DNA from: an uncultured Eggerthellaceae bacterium | GTDB lineage: Bacteria; Actinomycetota; Coriobacteriia; Coriobacteriales; Eggerthellaceae | Direction of reading: 5' to 3' | Length of the DNA stretch: 64,000 nt | NCBI GenBank assembly: GCA_958452575.1 | Contig: CAUDUM010000002.1 | Location: 310,001 to 374,000, forward strand | In this document: positions 7,762 to 15,827 of the stretch, one piece after another | Position numbering within the stretch: position 1 is the stretch's first letter | Layout: each line of letters begins with the position of its first letter | Notes under the pieces: model-generated | Told to the model about the DNA's origin: nothing | Seen by the model: the letters and a program-made list of their open reading frames with translations, nothing else | Databases searched by the model: none | Translations under genes and position numbers: made by a program

Positions 7762-9174
7762 ATGAGCGATATCCCAACCTACAACAGCGTGGCGGACGTC
7801 GAAACCGCGGCGCAGAAGATGCGCGACTTCTTTCTGACGGGCACGTCGATGCACGTTCCCTATCGCCGCCAGGCGCTCGAGAAGCTGCGCGGCTGGCTGC
7901 GCGCCAACGAGCAGCGCGTGCTCGACGCCCTGAGGCAGGATCTGGGCAAGGCGCCGTTCGAAGGCTACGCCACCGAGCTGGGCATCGTCTACGACGAGAT
8001 CACGATGATGCTCAAGCATCTGAACAAGTGGTCGCGCCCCAAGCGCGTTGCCTCGCCGCTCATGCACTTCCATTCCACGTCGAAGGTCTATCCCAGCCCG
8101 CTGGGCGTGGTGCTGGTGCTCTCGCCGTGGAACTACCCGCTGCAGCTGGCGCTCGTGCCGATGGTCGACGCCATCGCCGCCGGCAACTGCGTGGCGCTCA
8201 AGCCATCGCGCACGTCCAAGGCCACCAGCGCCCTGCTCATCGAGATGGTCGCCGAGATCTTCCCGCCCGAGTTCGTATGCGGCTTCCCCGGTTCCGGCGA
8301 GATGAACGACTGGCTTTTGGAGGTGCGCTGGGATCAGATCTTCTTCACCGGCAGCCCCAACGTCGGCCACACCATCATGCAGGCGGCGGCCAAGTTCCTC
8401 ACGCCCGTCGTGCTGGAACTGGGCGGCAAAAGTCCCTGTATCGTGGATGAGACCGCCAACATCAAGCGCGCGGCGCAGCGCATCGCCTGGGGCAAGGGCA
8501 TCAATTGCGGCCAGACCTGCGTGGCGCCCGACTACTTCCTGGTGCACGAGAACGTGGTCGACGAGTTCATCCCCCAGCTGGAGGCCTGCTTCCACCAGTA
8601 CTACGGCGACGACATCCTGAAATGCGACGAGTGGCCGCACATGATCAGCCGCCGCCACTTCGACCGCGTGATGGGGCTCATTGAGAACCGCAACCCCGAC
8701 GCGCGAGTGGCGTTCGGCGGGCATGGCGATCCCGAAACACTGCGCATCGAGCCCACTTGCCTCACCGGCGTGACGCTTGACGATCCCGTCATGGGCGAGG
8801 AGATCTTCGGGCCGGTGATCCCTGTCATCACGTACCGCACGCTTGACCAGGCATTCGAGATCGTACGGCACTTTGAGAAGCCGCTGGCCTGCTACATCTT
8901 CAGCGAGGACAAGCAGATCCAGCACCGCGTGCTCACCACCCTGCCCTTCGGCGGAGCCACGGTCAACGACGTGGTCATCCACCTGGCGAACAACCACATG
9001 GGATTCGGCGGCGTGGGCAACTCCGGCATGGGCGCCTACCACGGCAAGGTGGGCTTCGATTGTTTCACGCACTACAAGTCGACGCTGCGCAAAGGCACCT
9101 GGTTCGAGCTGCCCGTGCGCAACCCGCCCTTCGACGACATGAAGATGAAAATCGTCAAGATGATGATGAGGTAG
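7762..9174 (+). CDS. Aldehyde dehydrogenase (NAD(P)-dependent)
   Basis: 470 residues from the ATG at 7762 behind AAAGGAAA. The ALDH fold is clear: SPWNYPLQLALVPMVDA at about 121-137, the LKPS cofactor site, FFTGSPNVG, the general base in LELGGKSP (Glu219) and the catalytic cysteine in NCGQTCVAPDY (Cys253). At about 470 residues and with NPPF near the C-terminus it resembles the class 3 / fatty aldehyde dehydrogenase branch that oxidises medium- to long-chain aldehydes. The pairing with an alcohol dehydrogenase suggests oxidation of an alcohol to an acid. The long hairpin upstream may uncouple expression of the two. Confidence 0.9.
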   Translation: MSDIPTYNSVADVETAAQKMRDFFLTGTSMHVPYRRQALEKLRGWLRANEQRVLDALRQDLGKAPFEGYATELGIVYDEITMMLKHLNKWSRPKRVASPLMHFHSTSKVYPSPLGVVLVLSPWNYPLQLALVPMVDAIAAGNCVALKPSRTSKATSALLIEMVAEIFPPEFVCGFPGSGEMNDWLLEVRWDQIFFTGSPNVGHTIMQAAAKFLTPVVLELGGKSPCIVDETANIKRAAQRIAWGKGINCGQTCVAPDYFLVHENVVDEFIPQLEACFHQYYGDDILKCDEWPHMISRRHFDRVMGLIENRNPDARVAFGGHGDPETLRIEPTCLTGVTLDDPVMGEEIFGPVIPVITYRTLDQAFEIVRHFEKPLACYIFSEDKQIQHRVLTTLPFGGATVNDVVIHLANNHMGFGGVGNSGMGAYHGKVGFDCFTHYKSTLRKGTWFELPVRNPPFDDMKMKIVKMMMR

Positions 9175-9177
9175 AGG

Positions 9178-9205
9178 GTTCCGTCGGCCTGCCGGCCGAC
9201 GGAAC
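9178..9205. terminator. Hairpin between convergent genes
   Basis: GTTCCGTCGGCC and GGCCGACGGAAC form a perfect 12-base stem with a TGCC loop, three bases after the aldehyde dehydrogenase stop and just before the end of the convergent Fe-S gene. There is no T-run on either side, so it may act as an RNA stabiliser or Rho-assisted terminator. Confidence 0.55.
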
Positions 9206-9222
9206 GAGCCGACGATGCACGG

Positions 9223-10377
9223 TTATTTACCGCGTTTGAACCCCGTCAGCATGCCGGTCCGTTTGGGCGGATCGGGGATGTGGATCAGGCGCGGCTCGAA
9301 GTCGAACAGCTCGTCAGCCGCCACCTGGGTGCTCACGGTGAGGCACTTTTTCATGCACACGTCGGCGCACATGCGGCAGTTCGCGCAGTCGAACGCTTGG
9401 AACTCCAGGTAGCTTCCCACGCCGTCCTTGGGACGCTCGTCGCTTTTCTTCAATGCGCCCGTGGGGCAGAACACCGCGCACATCCCGCACGCCGAGCATT
9501 TCTCCTCGTCGATGGACACGGTGCCGAACTGACGCGAATCGATCGTCTCGACCGTCGGCGCTCCCAGCTGGTCGAGCGAATCCATCAGGCGCTCGCGGCG
9601 CTGCGCCACCAGCCACGGCATCGCACCCGCCGCCGTCACGCCGAGCCGCTCCTTCAAGGACGGCATGCGCTGCTCGAACTCCTTGAACACCATGACCTCG
9701 GCGGTCTTCACGCTGGCCTCGCGTGCACGGCGCGACGAGCGCGAGAAGAAACCGCGGCGCTCCTGGCCGTACAGGCTCGCGCGATCCTCCAGCAGCGCCT
9801 CGGCGGGAAACTCGCTCGCACGCACCACCTCGGTAGCGCCTCCCATCGCGGCGATGAGGCCTCGCGCTTGCTCGACTGCCTCATCGACGCCGGGTTCGGT
9901 GTCGCGGTACTTGCAGGTGCGGCACGTGCCGTCCACCAGCATGATGCGGCTCACGCCTGCGGCGGCTAGCTCCACCAGCATGCCTTCGTCCACGCGCGCC
10001 ATGCATGGAACGATGGTGTACTTGGTGGGATCTCCCAGATCTTTGGACGCGATCCGCGCGCACGCGATCACCGCGCACCCGTCGAGCGCGTCGGCGGAAC
10101 GTGCCGCGCCCGTCGCCAACTCGGCATCGGTCGGATCCAAGGGGACCAGCGCCTCGACCGGGCACGCCACCGTGCAGGCGCCGCACGACACACAGGCATG
10201 ATTTTCGAGCGTCAGCTCGTTATTGCGCACGGTGATGGCGTCCGCGGGGCACGCCTTGACGCACCGGCGGCAGGAGGCATGGCGGTTGCGCACGACCACG
10301 CAGCGGTCGGCGACCACGCGCACGGCCTTGCTCTCAAGAGCCTGCGCCACATCGACGATATCCTTCAGATTGGGCAT
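9223..10377 (-). CDS. Multi-cluster 4Fe-4S ferredoxin-type protein
   Basis: 384 residues, ATG at 10377. Ferredoxin modules are visible at both ends: CRRCVKACP (about 36-44) and CVSCGACTVACP (about 62-73) near the N-terminus; CSACGMCAVFCP and CANCRMCADVCMKKC near the C-terminus. The centre carries a further cysteine pair (GTCRTCKY) and stretches resembling coenzyme F420-type or MvhD-type redox domains only loosely. There is no signal peptide, so it probably carries electrons in the cytoplasm. It lies downstream of mobBA on the same strand, which hints at service to a molybdenum or tungsten enzyme, but its partner is not in the window. Confidence 0.82.
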   Translation of the reverse strand: MPNLKDIVDVAQALESKAVRVVADRCVVVRNRHASCRRCVKACPADAITVRNNELTLENHACVSCGACTVACPVEALVPLDPTDAELATGAARSADALDGCAVIACARIASKDLGDPTKYTIVPCMARVDEGMLVELAAAGVSRIMLVDGTCRTCKYRDTEPGVDEAVEQARGLIAAMGGATEVVRASEFPAEALLEDRASLYGQERRGFFSRSSRRAREASVKTAEVMVFKEFEQRMPSLKERLGVTAAGAMPWLVAQRRERLMDSLDQLGAPTVETIDSRQFGTVSIDEEKCSACGMCAVFCPTGALKKSDERPKDGVGSYLEFQAFDCANCRMCADVCMKKCLTVSTQVAADELFDFEPRLIHIPDPPKRTGMLTGFKRGK

Positions 10378-10484
10378 CTTGATCGCGCGTCAGCGCTGCC
10401 TCCTCTCAAAACGATGAAGCCGCCGGATCCGTCGCACGGAAGGCAGGCGGCATCCGCGGCAAACGGGCCCATCGCCAACGTCCG

Positions 10485-11804
10485 CTAATTCTCGAGGAAC
10501 GACTCCTCGAGCGCATGCAGTTCATCGGGCGTGTTGGCGTTGATGAAGCAGCCGCCCATCGGCTCGGCCTCGAGCACCTTCGCCTGCGGGAACTCCAGCA
10601 CATTCACCTCGTCGAAGAACGCCTGCGCGCGCTTCTCGCCCCTCTTGAGCGCCTCGCGCACCGCGGGCAGGCACGCCATGCGGCGGTAAATCGCGTGGAA
10701 CGGCTCGTATCCGTGTTTGTTGACCGGCACCACCGCATCGGCGCCGCTCTCCTTCATGGCAAGCGCCTCGGCGACCACCAGCGACGACGATGCGAACACC
10801 ATATCACAGGCGACCACGGCGACATACGGGTTGCGCGCCGCCTGCAGCGCGGTGTACAAGCCGGGCAGGGCGCCGCGGTAGTCGAACTCGTCGCAGACCA
10901 GCTGGATGTTGTACTGGGGGAACGTCGAGTGCAAAAACACCAGGTTCTCGGGTTCGTTGGTCGTGATGACCAGATCGTCGGCCACCGGCGCCAGACGCTC
11001 CACCAAACGGCAGATGAGCGGGCGGCCCGCGAACGGCACGGTCGCCTTGCTGCGGCCCATGCGACGGCTCTCGCCGCCCGCCTGGATGACCACGGTCACG
11101 CGCGGGCGCACGTAATGCTCTTCCAGAAAATCGACCAGCCCCGCCGTATCCTCCAGATCGAACACGGGAATGCCGTAGGCCTGCGCAGCTTCGATCGCCA
11201 GGGGGATGTCGGAAATGACGGCGACGGTGCTGGCGGTGGGCATCTTTCCCCTCACGTCGGGGGCGTCGATGTCGGCAGCCGCCTCGTCTGCCTGACGCGC
11301 CGCCTCCTCAAAGCGCTCGTGCGCTTCCGCATCGTTTGCAGGAGGCTGCTCGCCCTTGCCAAACTGCACGAAGTCGGTGCCCAGCTTCCATCCGCGGCGC
11401 GCGCCCTCGGCGAACACCTCGGCGACGCGCTCGTCGGCGGCGTTGCCCGACCGCATGACCTCGATGGTCGGCAGCCCGCTTTTGCGATAGCCCTCCACAA
11501 TCACGATGTCGTGGCCTTTCATATCGCGCACGATATCGGCGCATTCAAGTTCGCCTTCGATGGTCTTGATGCGCGCCATCTGGCCCGGGCAGGCGATGAC
11601 GGTCTCGCTCGCCCCCGCCTCGCGATGGCGGTACGAATCCTTGCCGGGATAGTCGATCTCAAAGCCCACATGGCTGTGATGTTTGACGCTGCCCACATCC
11701 CATCCGCGCGCCACCAGCTCGCGGATGGCCTTGACGATGATGGTCGTCTTCCCCGAATTATGGCGTCCGACGAACGCGACCGCCGGGCTTGGAACGTTCA
11801 GCAT
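10485..11804 (-). CDS. mobBA: MobB-MobA fusion: molybdopterin guanine dinucleotide synthesis
   Basis: 439 residues from the ATG at 11804 with GGGGAGG upstream. Residues 1-170 are MobB-like: Walker A GRHNSGKTT at 13-21, VKHHSH, and VIVEGYRKS. Residues from about 235 are MobA-like: IQAGGESRRMGRSKA (the NTP-transferase loop), CDMVFASS and NKHGYEPFHAIYRR. MobA joins GMP to molybdopterin to make the guanine dinucleotide cofactor of DMSO-reductase-family enzymes; MobB helps deliver it. Fusions in either order are known. The segment 180-225 resembles a small regulatory or linker domain. Together with the Fe-S gene and the ModE-like regulator elsewhere in the window this points to molybdoenzyme metabolism. 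Confidence 0.92.
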   Translation of the reverse strand: MLNVPSPAVAFVGRHNSGKTTIIVKAIRELVARGWDVGSVKHHSHVGFEIDYPGKDSYRHREAGASETVIACPGQMARIKTIEGELECADIVRDMKGHDIVIVEGYRKSGLPTIEVMRSGNAADERVAEVFAEGARRGWKLGTDFVQFGKGEQPPANDAEAHERFEEAARQADEAAADIDAPDVRGKMPTASTVAVISDIPLAIEAAQAYGIPVFDLEDTAGLVDFLEEHYVRPRVTVVIQAGGESRRMGRSKATVPFAGRPLICRLVERLAPVADDLVITTNEPENLVFLHSTFPQYNIQLVCDEFDYRGALPGLYTALQAARNPYVAVVACDMVFASSSLVVAEALAMKESGADAVVPVNKHGYEPFHAIYRRMACLPAVREALKRGEKRAQAFFDEVNVLEFPQAKVLEAEPMGGCFINANTPDELHALEESFLEN

Positions 11805-11835
11805 GAAAACCTCCCCTAGTTTCTTGCAACGAGCA

Positions 11836-11841
11836 AGTATA
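11836..11841 (-). promoter_or_regulatory. Possible -10 element for mobBA
   Basis: TATACT on the minus strand lies 32 bases ahead of the mobBA start codon. No good -35 hexamer was found at the usual distance. Confidence 0.35.
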
Positions 11842-11921
11842 AAGCATTGACGGGAGAACGAGACGCAAGCCATGCATTCGCAAGAGATTCGGACGGCTGC
11901 AGTTCGCCGAAAAAAATTGTT

Positions 11922-11949
11922 TTGATTCCGTGAATATGAATGGTATACT
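11922..11949 (+). promoter_or_regulatory. Plus-strand sigma-70-type promoter with no downstream gene on its strand
   Basis: TTGATT (11922-11927) and TATACT (11944-11949) are 16 bases apart, in an AT-rich patch unlike its surroundings. Transcription would run away from mobBA into a 200 bp gap and then antisense to recR. The hairpin at 11991-12035 would lie about 35 nt into the transcript. Confidence 0.5.
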
Positions 11950-11990
11950 TTCCCAGGACATACACGAGAAGCTTCACTGCTTCGAACAAA

Positions 11991-12035
11991 CAGAAGAGGG
12001 ACGCCGTTTTTGGAGGGGACGGCGCCCCTCTTCTG
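11991..12035. terminator. Strong hairpin after recR; also the core of a possible plus-strand small RNA
   Basis: A 16-base arm (11991-12006) pairs with 12020-12035 with one mismatch; the loop contains TTTTTGGAGGGG. It lies about 120 bases after the recR stop, where it could end the dnaX-ybaB-recR transcript, although no clean U-run follows on either strand. The rest of 11805-12158 has no gene. Confidence 0.5.
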
Positions 12036-12158
12036 CATTTCAGGGAATGCAGGGGGCGGCGTCCCGATCGACCGTCAAGCGATCTGCGTCCGATACATCC
12101 CGATCAAAAAACCCGCGCGCAAACGAGCGCACGGGCTGCTTCAGGGACGCCTCCGCCT

Positions 12159-12755
12159 CTACAGCGGCTGACGCGCCTCCAGGGCGCGGCCGAGCGTCAC
12201 CTCGTCGGCGAACTCCAGATCGCCGCCGACGGGAAGTCCGCTTGCCAGACGCGTCACCGTGATGCCGAGCGGCTTGATGAGGCGCGCCAGATAGGCCGCC
12301 GTGGTCTCGCCCTCGATGTTGGGGTTGGTGGCAAGCACCACCTCGTGCACATCCTCCGACGCCAGACGCTTGAGCAGCTCGGAGATGTGCAGGTCGTCTG
12401 GCCCGATGCCCTCCATGGGCGACAGGGCGCCGCCCAGCACGTGGTAGACGCCCTGGAACACGCCGGTGCGCTCGATCGGCGGGATGTCGCGAGGCTCGCT
12501 CACCACGCACAGCACGCCTCCGTCGCGCTTGCCGGACGCGCAGATATCGCACAGATCGCCTTCCGCATAGTTGAAGCACCGCGAGCAGAACCGCACGGTG
12601 TCCTTTACCTCGACGATCGCCTCCGCAAGGCGCAATGCGGTCGCCTTATCAGCGTTGAGCAGCCAATACGCGATGCGTTGCGCCGATTTGGGGCCAACGC
12701 CGGGCAAACGCTCGAGTTCGTCGAGCAGCTTTTGGATGGAAGGCGCGGAATACAT
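12159..12755 (-). CDS. recR: Recombination mediator RecR
   Basis: 198 residues, the normal length. The helix-hairpin-helix DNA-binding part (LPGVGPKSAQRIAYWLL) is at about 16-32, the four-cysteine zinc finger (CSRCFNYAEGDLCDIC) at about 57-72, and the Toprim domain (VVSEPRDIPPIERTG and following) fills the remainder. RecR acts with RecO and RecF to load RecA on gapped DNA. It is six bases downstream of ybaB and in the conserved order dnaX-ybaB-recR. Confidence 0.96.
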   Translation of the reverse strand: MYSAPSIQKLLDELERLPGVGPKSAQRIAYWLLNADKATALRLAEAIVEVKDTVRFCSRCFNYAEGDLCDICASGKRDGGVLCVVSEPRDIPPIERTGVFQGVYHVLGGALSPMEGIGPDDLHISELLKRLASEDVHEVVLATNPNIEGETTAAYLARLIKPLGITVTRLASGLPVGGDLEFADEVTLGRALEARQPL

Positions 12756-12761
12756 GGCCCG

Positions 12762-13109
12762 CTACATCAAGCCGGGGATGTTCATCCCGCCCGTGACGGA
12801 GCTCATGCGCTGGTTGCTCAGCTCCTGGATGCCGCGCAGCGCCTCGTTGACGGCAGCGCACACCATATCCTGCAGCATCTCCACGTCCTCGGGATCAACG
12901 GCGGCGGGATCGATCTCGATGCTGTCGATGGTCTGATCGCCAAGCGCCGTCACCTTGACCATGCCGCCGCCGGACGTGCCGGTAAACGACATCTCCTTGA
13001 TCTCATCCTGGGCCTTCGCAAGCTCGGCCTGCATCTTCTGGGCCTGCTTGAGCATGGCGTTCATGTTGCCGCCGCCCATGCCGCCGGGGAATCCTCCACG
13101 TCTGGACAT
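12762..13109 (-). CDS. ybaB: YbaB/EbfC nucleoid-associated protein
   Basis: 115 residues from the ATG at 13109. That start fits the AAAGGAGAG site (nine bases away) better than the ATG six bases further out. The glycine- and methionine-rich N-terminus (GGFPGGMGGGNMNAMLKQAQ) and the following coiled region are typical of YbaB/EbfC, a small dimer that binds DNA with little sequence specificity. It lies between dnaX and recR, as in many bacteria. Confidence 0.94.
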   Translation of the reverse strand: MSRRGGFPGGMGGGNMNAMLKQAQKMQAELAKAQDEIKEMSFTGTSGGGMVKVTALGDQTIDSIEIDPAAVDPEDVEMLQDMVCAAVNEALRGIQELSNQRMSSVTGGMNIPGLM

Positions 13110-13207
13110 TGTCATCTCTCCTTTGCCGGGGCGCCCGCCGGCGCCGTGATCTCAACAGAGCGCCGCGCGCTCAAGGTTGCCTTTTCTTCATCGCGTTATG
13201 CGACGCG

Positions 13208-15655
13208 TTATTCTCTCACTTCTTGGAACGTAACGCCATCGCCGAATCCCGCAGCGAGGATCGCCTGCAGGTCATCGGGAGTTGCCTGAGCCGACGAATC
13301 CGGCTGCTCGGCGCGCGCAGGAGCCGCCGCCTGCTCGACTTGGGGACGCGGCACGTTCTGCTCATCCTGGCGGTGCGCCGCAGGCTGCTCTGCCTGAGGG
13401 CGAGCCTCGACTCGGCGCGCAGGAGCAGCCTCCTCCCACGGGGGGACGTCGTAGGACATCGCCGCAGCGTCATCATAGGGGACAGCGTCGTCATCGTAGG
13501 GAACCACATCGTCGTAGGACGGAGAGGACGGCTCCGCGTCGTAGCGCTGCTCTTGCGCGGCGAGCATCCCCGTCGCTACGCTCTGACCGTATGCAGCAGA
13601 GCGGGTCTGCTCGGGTTCGGCACGGCGCTCCCCATATGCCGGATGCGTCGCCGCTTCGGCGCGGCGATCTTCGCGGACGGGCCGATCCCCCGCCGAATCG
13701 AAGCCGCCTCGATCGCGAATCGGCTCCGCCGGCATCTCGGCACGCGGCTGCTCGCGCGAAGGCTGCGGCTGAGCCGCTTCACCGGCTGCCGCACCTCCCG
13801 CCGCGACGCGATTGCCCGCCTGGACGTACGAGAAGGCAAGCCGCTCGCCGCAGGCGCGCATGAGCGCCGACGCGACCGCAGCTTGCACATCAGGCTTTTG
13901 CGCCGCCTTGAACGCGAACGTGTTTTCGGCAGGGAACTCGATCGACAATGCGTTCGCCGACGGCTCGAACACCGCCTTGGTGTTGAGGAACAGCACGCCG
14001 TAGGCGGCTTTCTCCTTTTTCAGCGTCGTGAGCGCCGCCTGCCACAGGCGCTGCAACGCAGCAGGATTGGACAAGCTTGCTGCTAGCTGGGCCGACACGG
14101 ACCCCGACCCCGCGCCCGCAGGGGCCGCGCCGCCGGCCTGCTGGACGGCGGATCCGGAGGATGGTTCGGCAGACGCCTGCACGGCAGCATGCTCGGCAGG
14201 CTGCGGTTGGAGCGGCTCGGCAAAGCCCCGCTCCACCGGCCGGACGCGCGCTTGCACAGGCTGCTCCGAGGAAACCGCCTCCATCGGCTGCTCGGCCGCG
14301 CGTACGGCCTGCGCCGGCTGGGGGCGATGCTCTTGGTGGACCGCGGGCTGCGCCGCGTAGCCGCCTCCCTCGCGCGCCATCGGTTGCGCTGCGTACCCGG
14401 CATCGCCCATCGACGGCTGCGTCGCCGCCTGCGCCATCGGCTGGGCAGCAGCTTGGGCAGCGCCTGCACCTGCAGCGCCGCCGATCGGCGAAGACGTCAC
14501 ATGGGCAACCGCCGAGTATCCCGATTCCAGCGCCTCCACGCGCTCGGCGAGCGACTCCATCGTCAGATCCGAATCGGGACGCACCATGCGCGTGAGCGCG
14601 ATCTCAAAGGAAAGCCGCGGGTTGGTGGATGTCTTCAGCTCGTTGGTCAGATCGCCCAGGATGCCGAGGAGGCGTGCCAGACGATCCGGCGCGAACAGGG
14701 GCAGCTCCGCCTCCATCTCACGGCGTTCGCTCGCCCCCACCTCCAGCGCCACGTCGGCGCCCGCCAGCGTCATCACGTACAGATTGCGCACGTGCACAGC
14801 CAGATCGCGCGTGAACTGTGCCAGGTCGGCGCCGGTCTCCACGAATTCCGCCGTCCAGCGGAAACACGCCGCCACATCGCGGCGTCCGATCGCTCCCACG
14901 ATCTCGCCCAGCTCGCTGGCATCCATAGAGCCCAAAAGCCGCTCGGTGCTCTCAAGCGTCACCGCGCCGTCAGAAAACGCGATGACCTGCTCGAGCGAGG
15001 TCAGCGCATTGCGCATTCCGCCGTCGGAGCGGTGCGCGATGAGATCGAGCGCCTCGCCCTCGAACTCCACGCCCTCGGCGACGCACACTGCACCCAGACG
15101 CGACACCAGCGCCTCGTTGGAGATGCGCCGGAAGTCGAACCGCTGGCAACGCGAGTGGATGGTCTCGGGGACCTTCTGCGGATCGGTGGTGCACAGGATG
15201 AAGACCACGTGGCTCGGAGGCTCCTCCAGCGTCTTGAGCAGCGCGTTGAACGCCGCCGTCGACAGCATGTGCACCTCGTCGATGATGTAGACCTTGTAGC
15301 GTCCGCGCGTGGGGGCAAACTGCACGCGGCCGATAATCTCCTCGCGCACGTTCTCGACGCCGGTGCGGCTTGCCGCGTCAAGCTCGTTGACGTCGGGGTG
15401 CTCGCCGTCGGCGATCATCCGGCAATCTTCGCACGTGCCGTCGGGGTCGGGCGTGGGGCCCTTCTCGCACAGCAGTGCCTTGGCAAGCAGGCGCGCGGTG
15501 GTGGTCTTGCCGGTGCCGCGCGGACCGCAGAACAGGTAGGCGTGGCTTACCTTGTCCTGCTCGATGGCGTTTTTCAGCGTGCGCTCGATATGCTCCTGGC
15601 CGACCACGTCCTCGAAGATCTGCGGTCGATACTTCCTGTACAGCGACTCCGCCAT
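13208..15655 (-). CDS. dnaX: DNA polymerase III subunit gamma/tau
   Basis: 815 residues from the ATG at 15655 (AAAGGTGG upstream). The clamp-loader AAA+ domain is at the N-terminus: Walker A GPRGTGKTTTARL at about 44-56, a zinc module with CEDCRM, the DEVHMLS box (DExx) and the sensor region STNPRLSFEIALTRM. Domain III follows to about 370. The C-terminal 430 residues hold a long Ala/Gln/Pro/Glu-rich linker interrupted by a folded segment (LQRLWQAALTTLKKEKAAYG). Tau joins polymerase, clamp loader and DnaB at the fork. I saw no clear slippery heptamer with a stem, so a separate frameshifted gamma form is not predicted. Confidence 0.95.
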   Translation of the reverse strand: MAESLYRKYRPQIFEDVVGQEHIERTLKNAIEQDKVSHAYLFCGPRGTGKTTTARLLAKALLCEKGPTPDPDGTCEDCRMIADGEHPDVNELDAASRTGVENVREEIIGRVQFAPTRGRYKVYIIDEVHMLSTAAFNALLKTLEEPPSHVVFILCTTDPQKVPETIHSRCQRFDFRRISNEALVSRLGAVCVAEGVEFEGEALDLIAHRSDGGMRNALTSLEQVIAFSDGAVTLESTERLLGSMDASELGEIVGAIGRRDVAACFRWTAEFVETGADLAQFTRDLAVHVRNLYVMTLAGADVALEVGASERREMEAELPLFAPDRLARLLGILGDLTNELKTSTNPRLSFEIALTRMVRPDSDLTMESLAERVEALESGYSAVAHVTSSPIGGAAGAGAAQAAAQPMAQAATQPSMGDAGYAAQPMAREGGGYAAQPAVHQEHRPQPAQAVRAAEQPMEAVSSEQPVQARVRPVERGFAEPLQPQPAEHAAVQASAEPSSGSAVQQAGGAAPAGAGSGSVSAQLAASLSNPAALQRLWQAALTTLKKEKAAYGVLFLNTKAVFEPSANALSIEFPAENTFAFKAAQKPDVQAAVASALMRACGERLAFSYVQAGNRVAAGGAAAGEAAQPQPSREQPRAEMPAEPIRDRGGFDSAGDRPVREDRRAEAATHPAYGERRAEPEQTRSAAYGQSVATGMLAAQEQRYDAEPSSPSYDDVVPYDDDAVPYDDAAAMSYDVPPWEEAAPARRVEARPQAEQPAAHRQDEQNVPRPQVEQAAAPARAEQPDSSAQATPDDLQAILAAGFGDGVTFQEVRE

Positions 15656-15705
15656 CCGCGCCACCTTTCCCTGATCGATTCCCGCCGCGAACACGCGCAA
15701 ACGAC

Positions 15706-15735
15706 GGGAGGCGCCCTCCGAAGAGGACGCCTCCC
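15706..15735 (-). terminator. Hairpin in the dnaX leader or terminator of the upstream gene
   Basis: GGGAGGCG-T-CCTC and its complement, capped by a stable TTCG tetraloop on the minus strand, form a strong stem 50 bases ahead of dnaX. It could end transcription from the surface-protein gene or fold in the dnaX 5' leader. No U-run follows. Confidence 0.5.
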
Positions 15736-15797
15736 ATGGTAACCCACTTGGTCTGCGGAGGGGCCGTGACCCGGACCCTCTCCGCGAATTCGCTATC

Positions 15798-15815
15798 GCG
15801 CACCCGACGGTGCGC
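15798..15815. terminator. Hairpin after the surface-protein stop codon
   Basis: GCGCACC and GGTGCGC pair perfectly around a four-base loop, 13 bases past the stop of the surface-protein gene. It is a compact likely terminator stem, though the U-run on the minus strand is missing. Confidence 0.45.
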
Positions 15816-15827
15816 TTTCGCTGCGCG

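Noticed and set aside
13990..14020. Programmed frameshift in dnaX giving a gamma form
   Set aside because: The A-rich stretch here lacks a proper slippery heptamer in the right frame and a clear downstream stem.
15656..15827. A structured RNA such as SRP RNA or a tRNA upstream of dnaX
   Set aside because: SRP RNA often precedes dnaX, but neither the Ffh-binding signature nor a cloverleaf is present; the SRP RNA was found at 21118-21225. Only hairpins are listed here.
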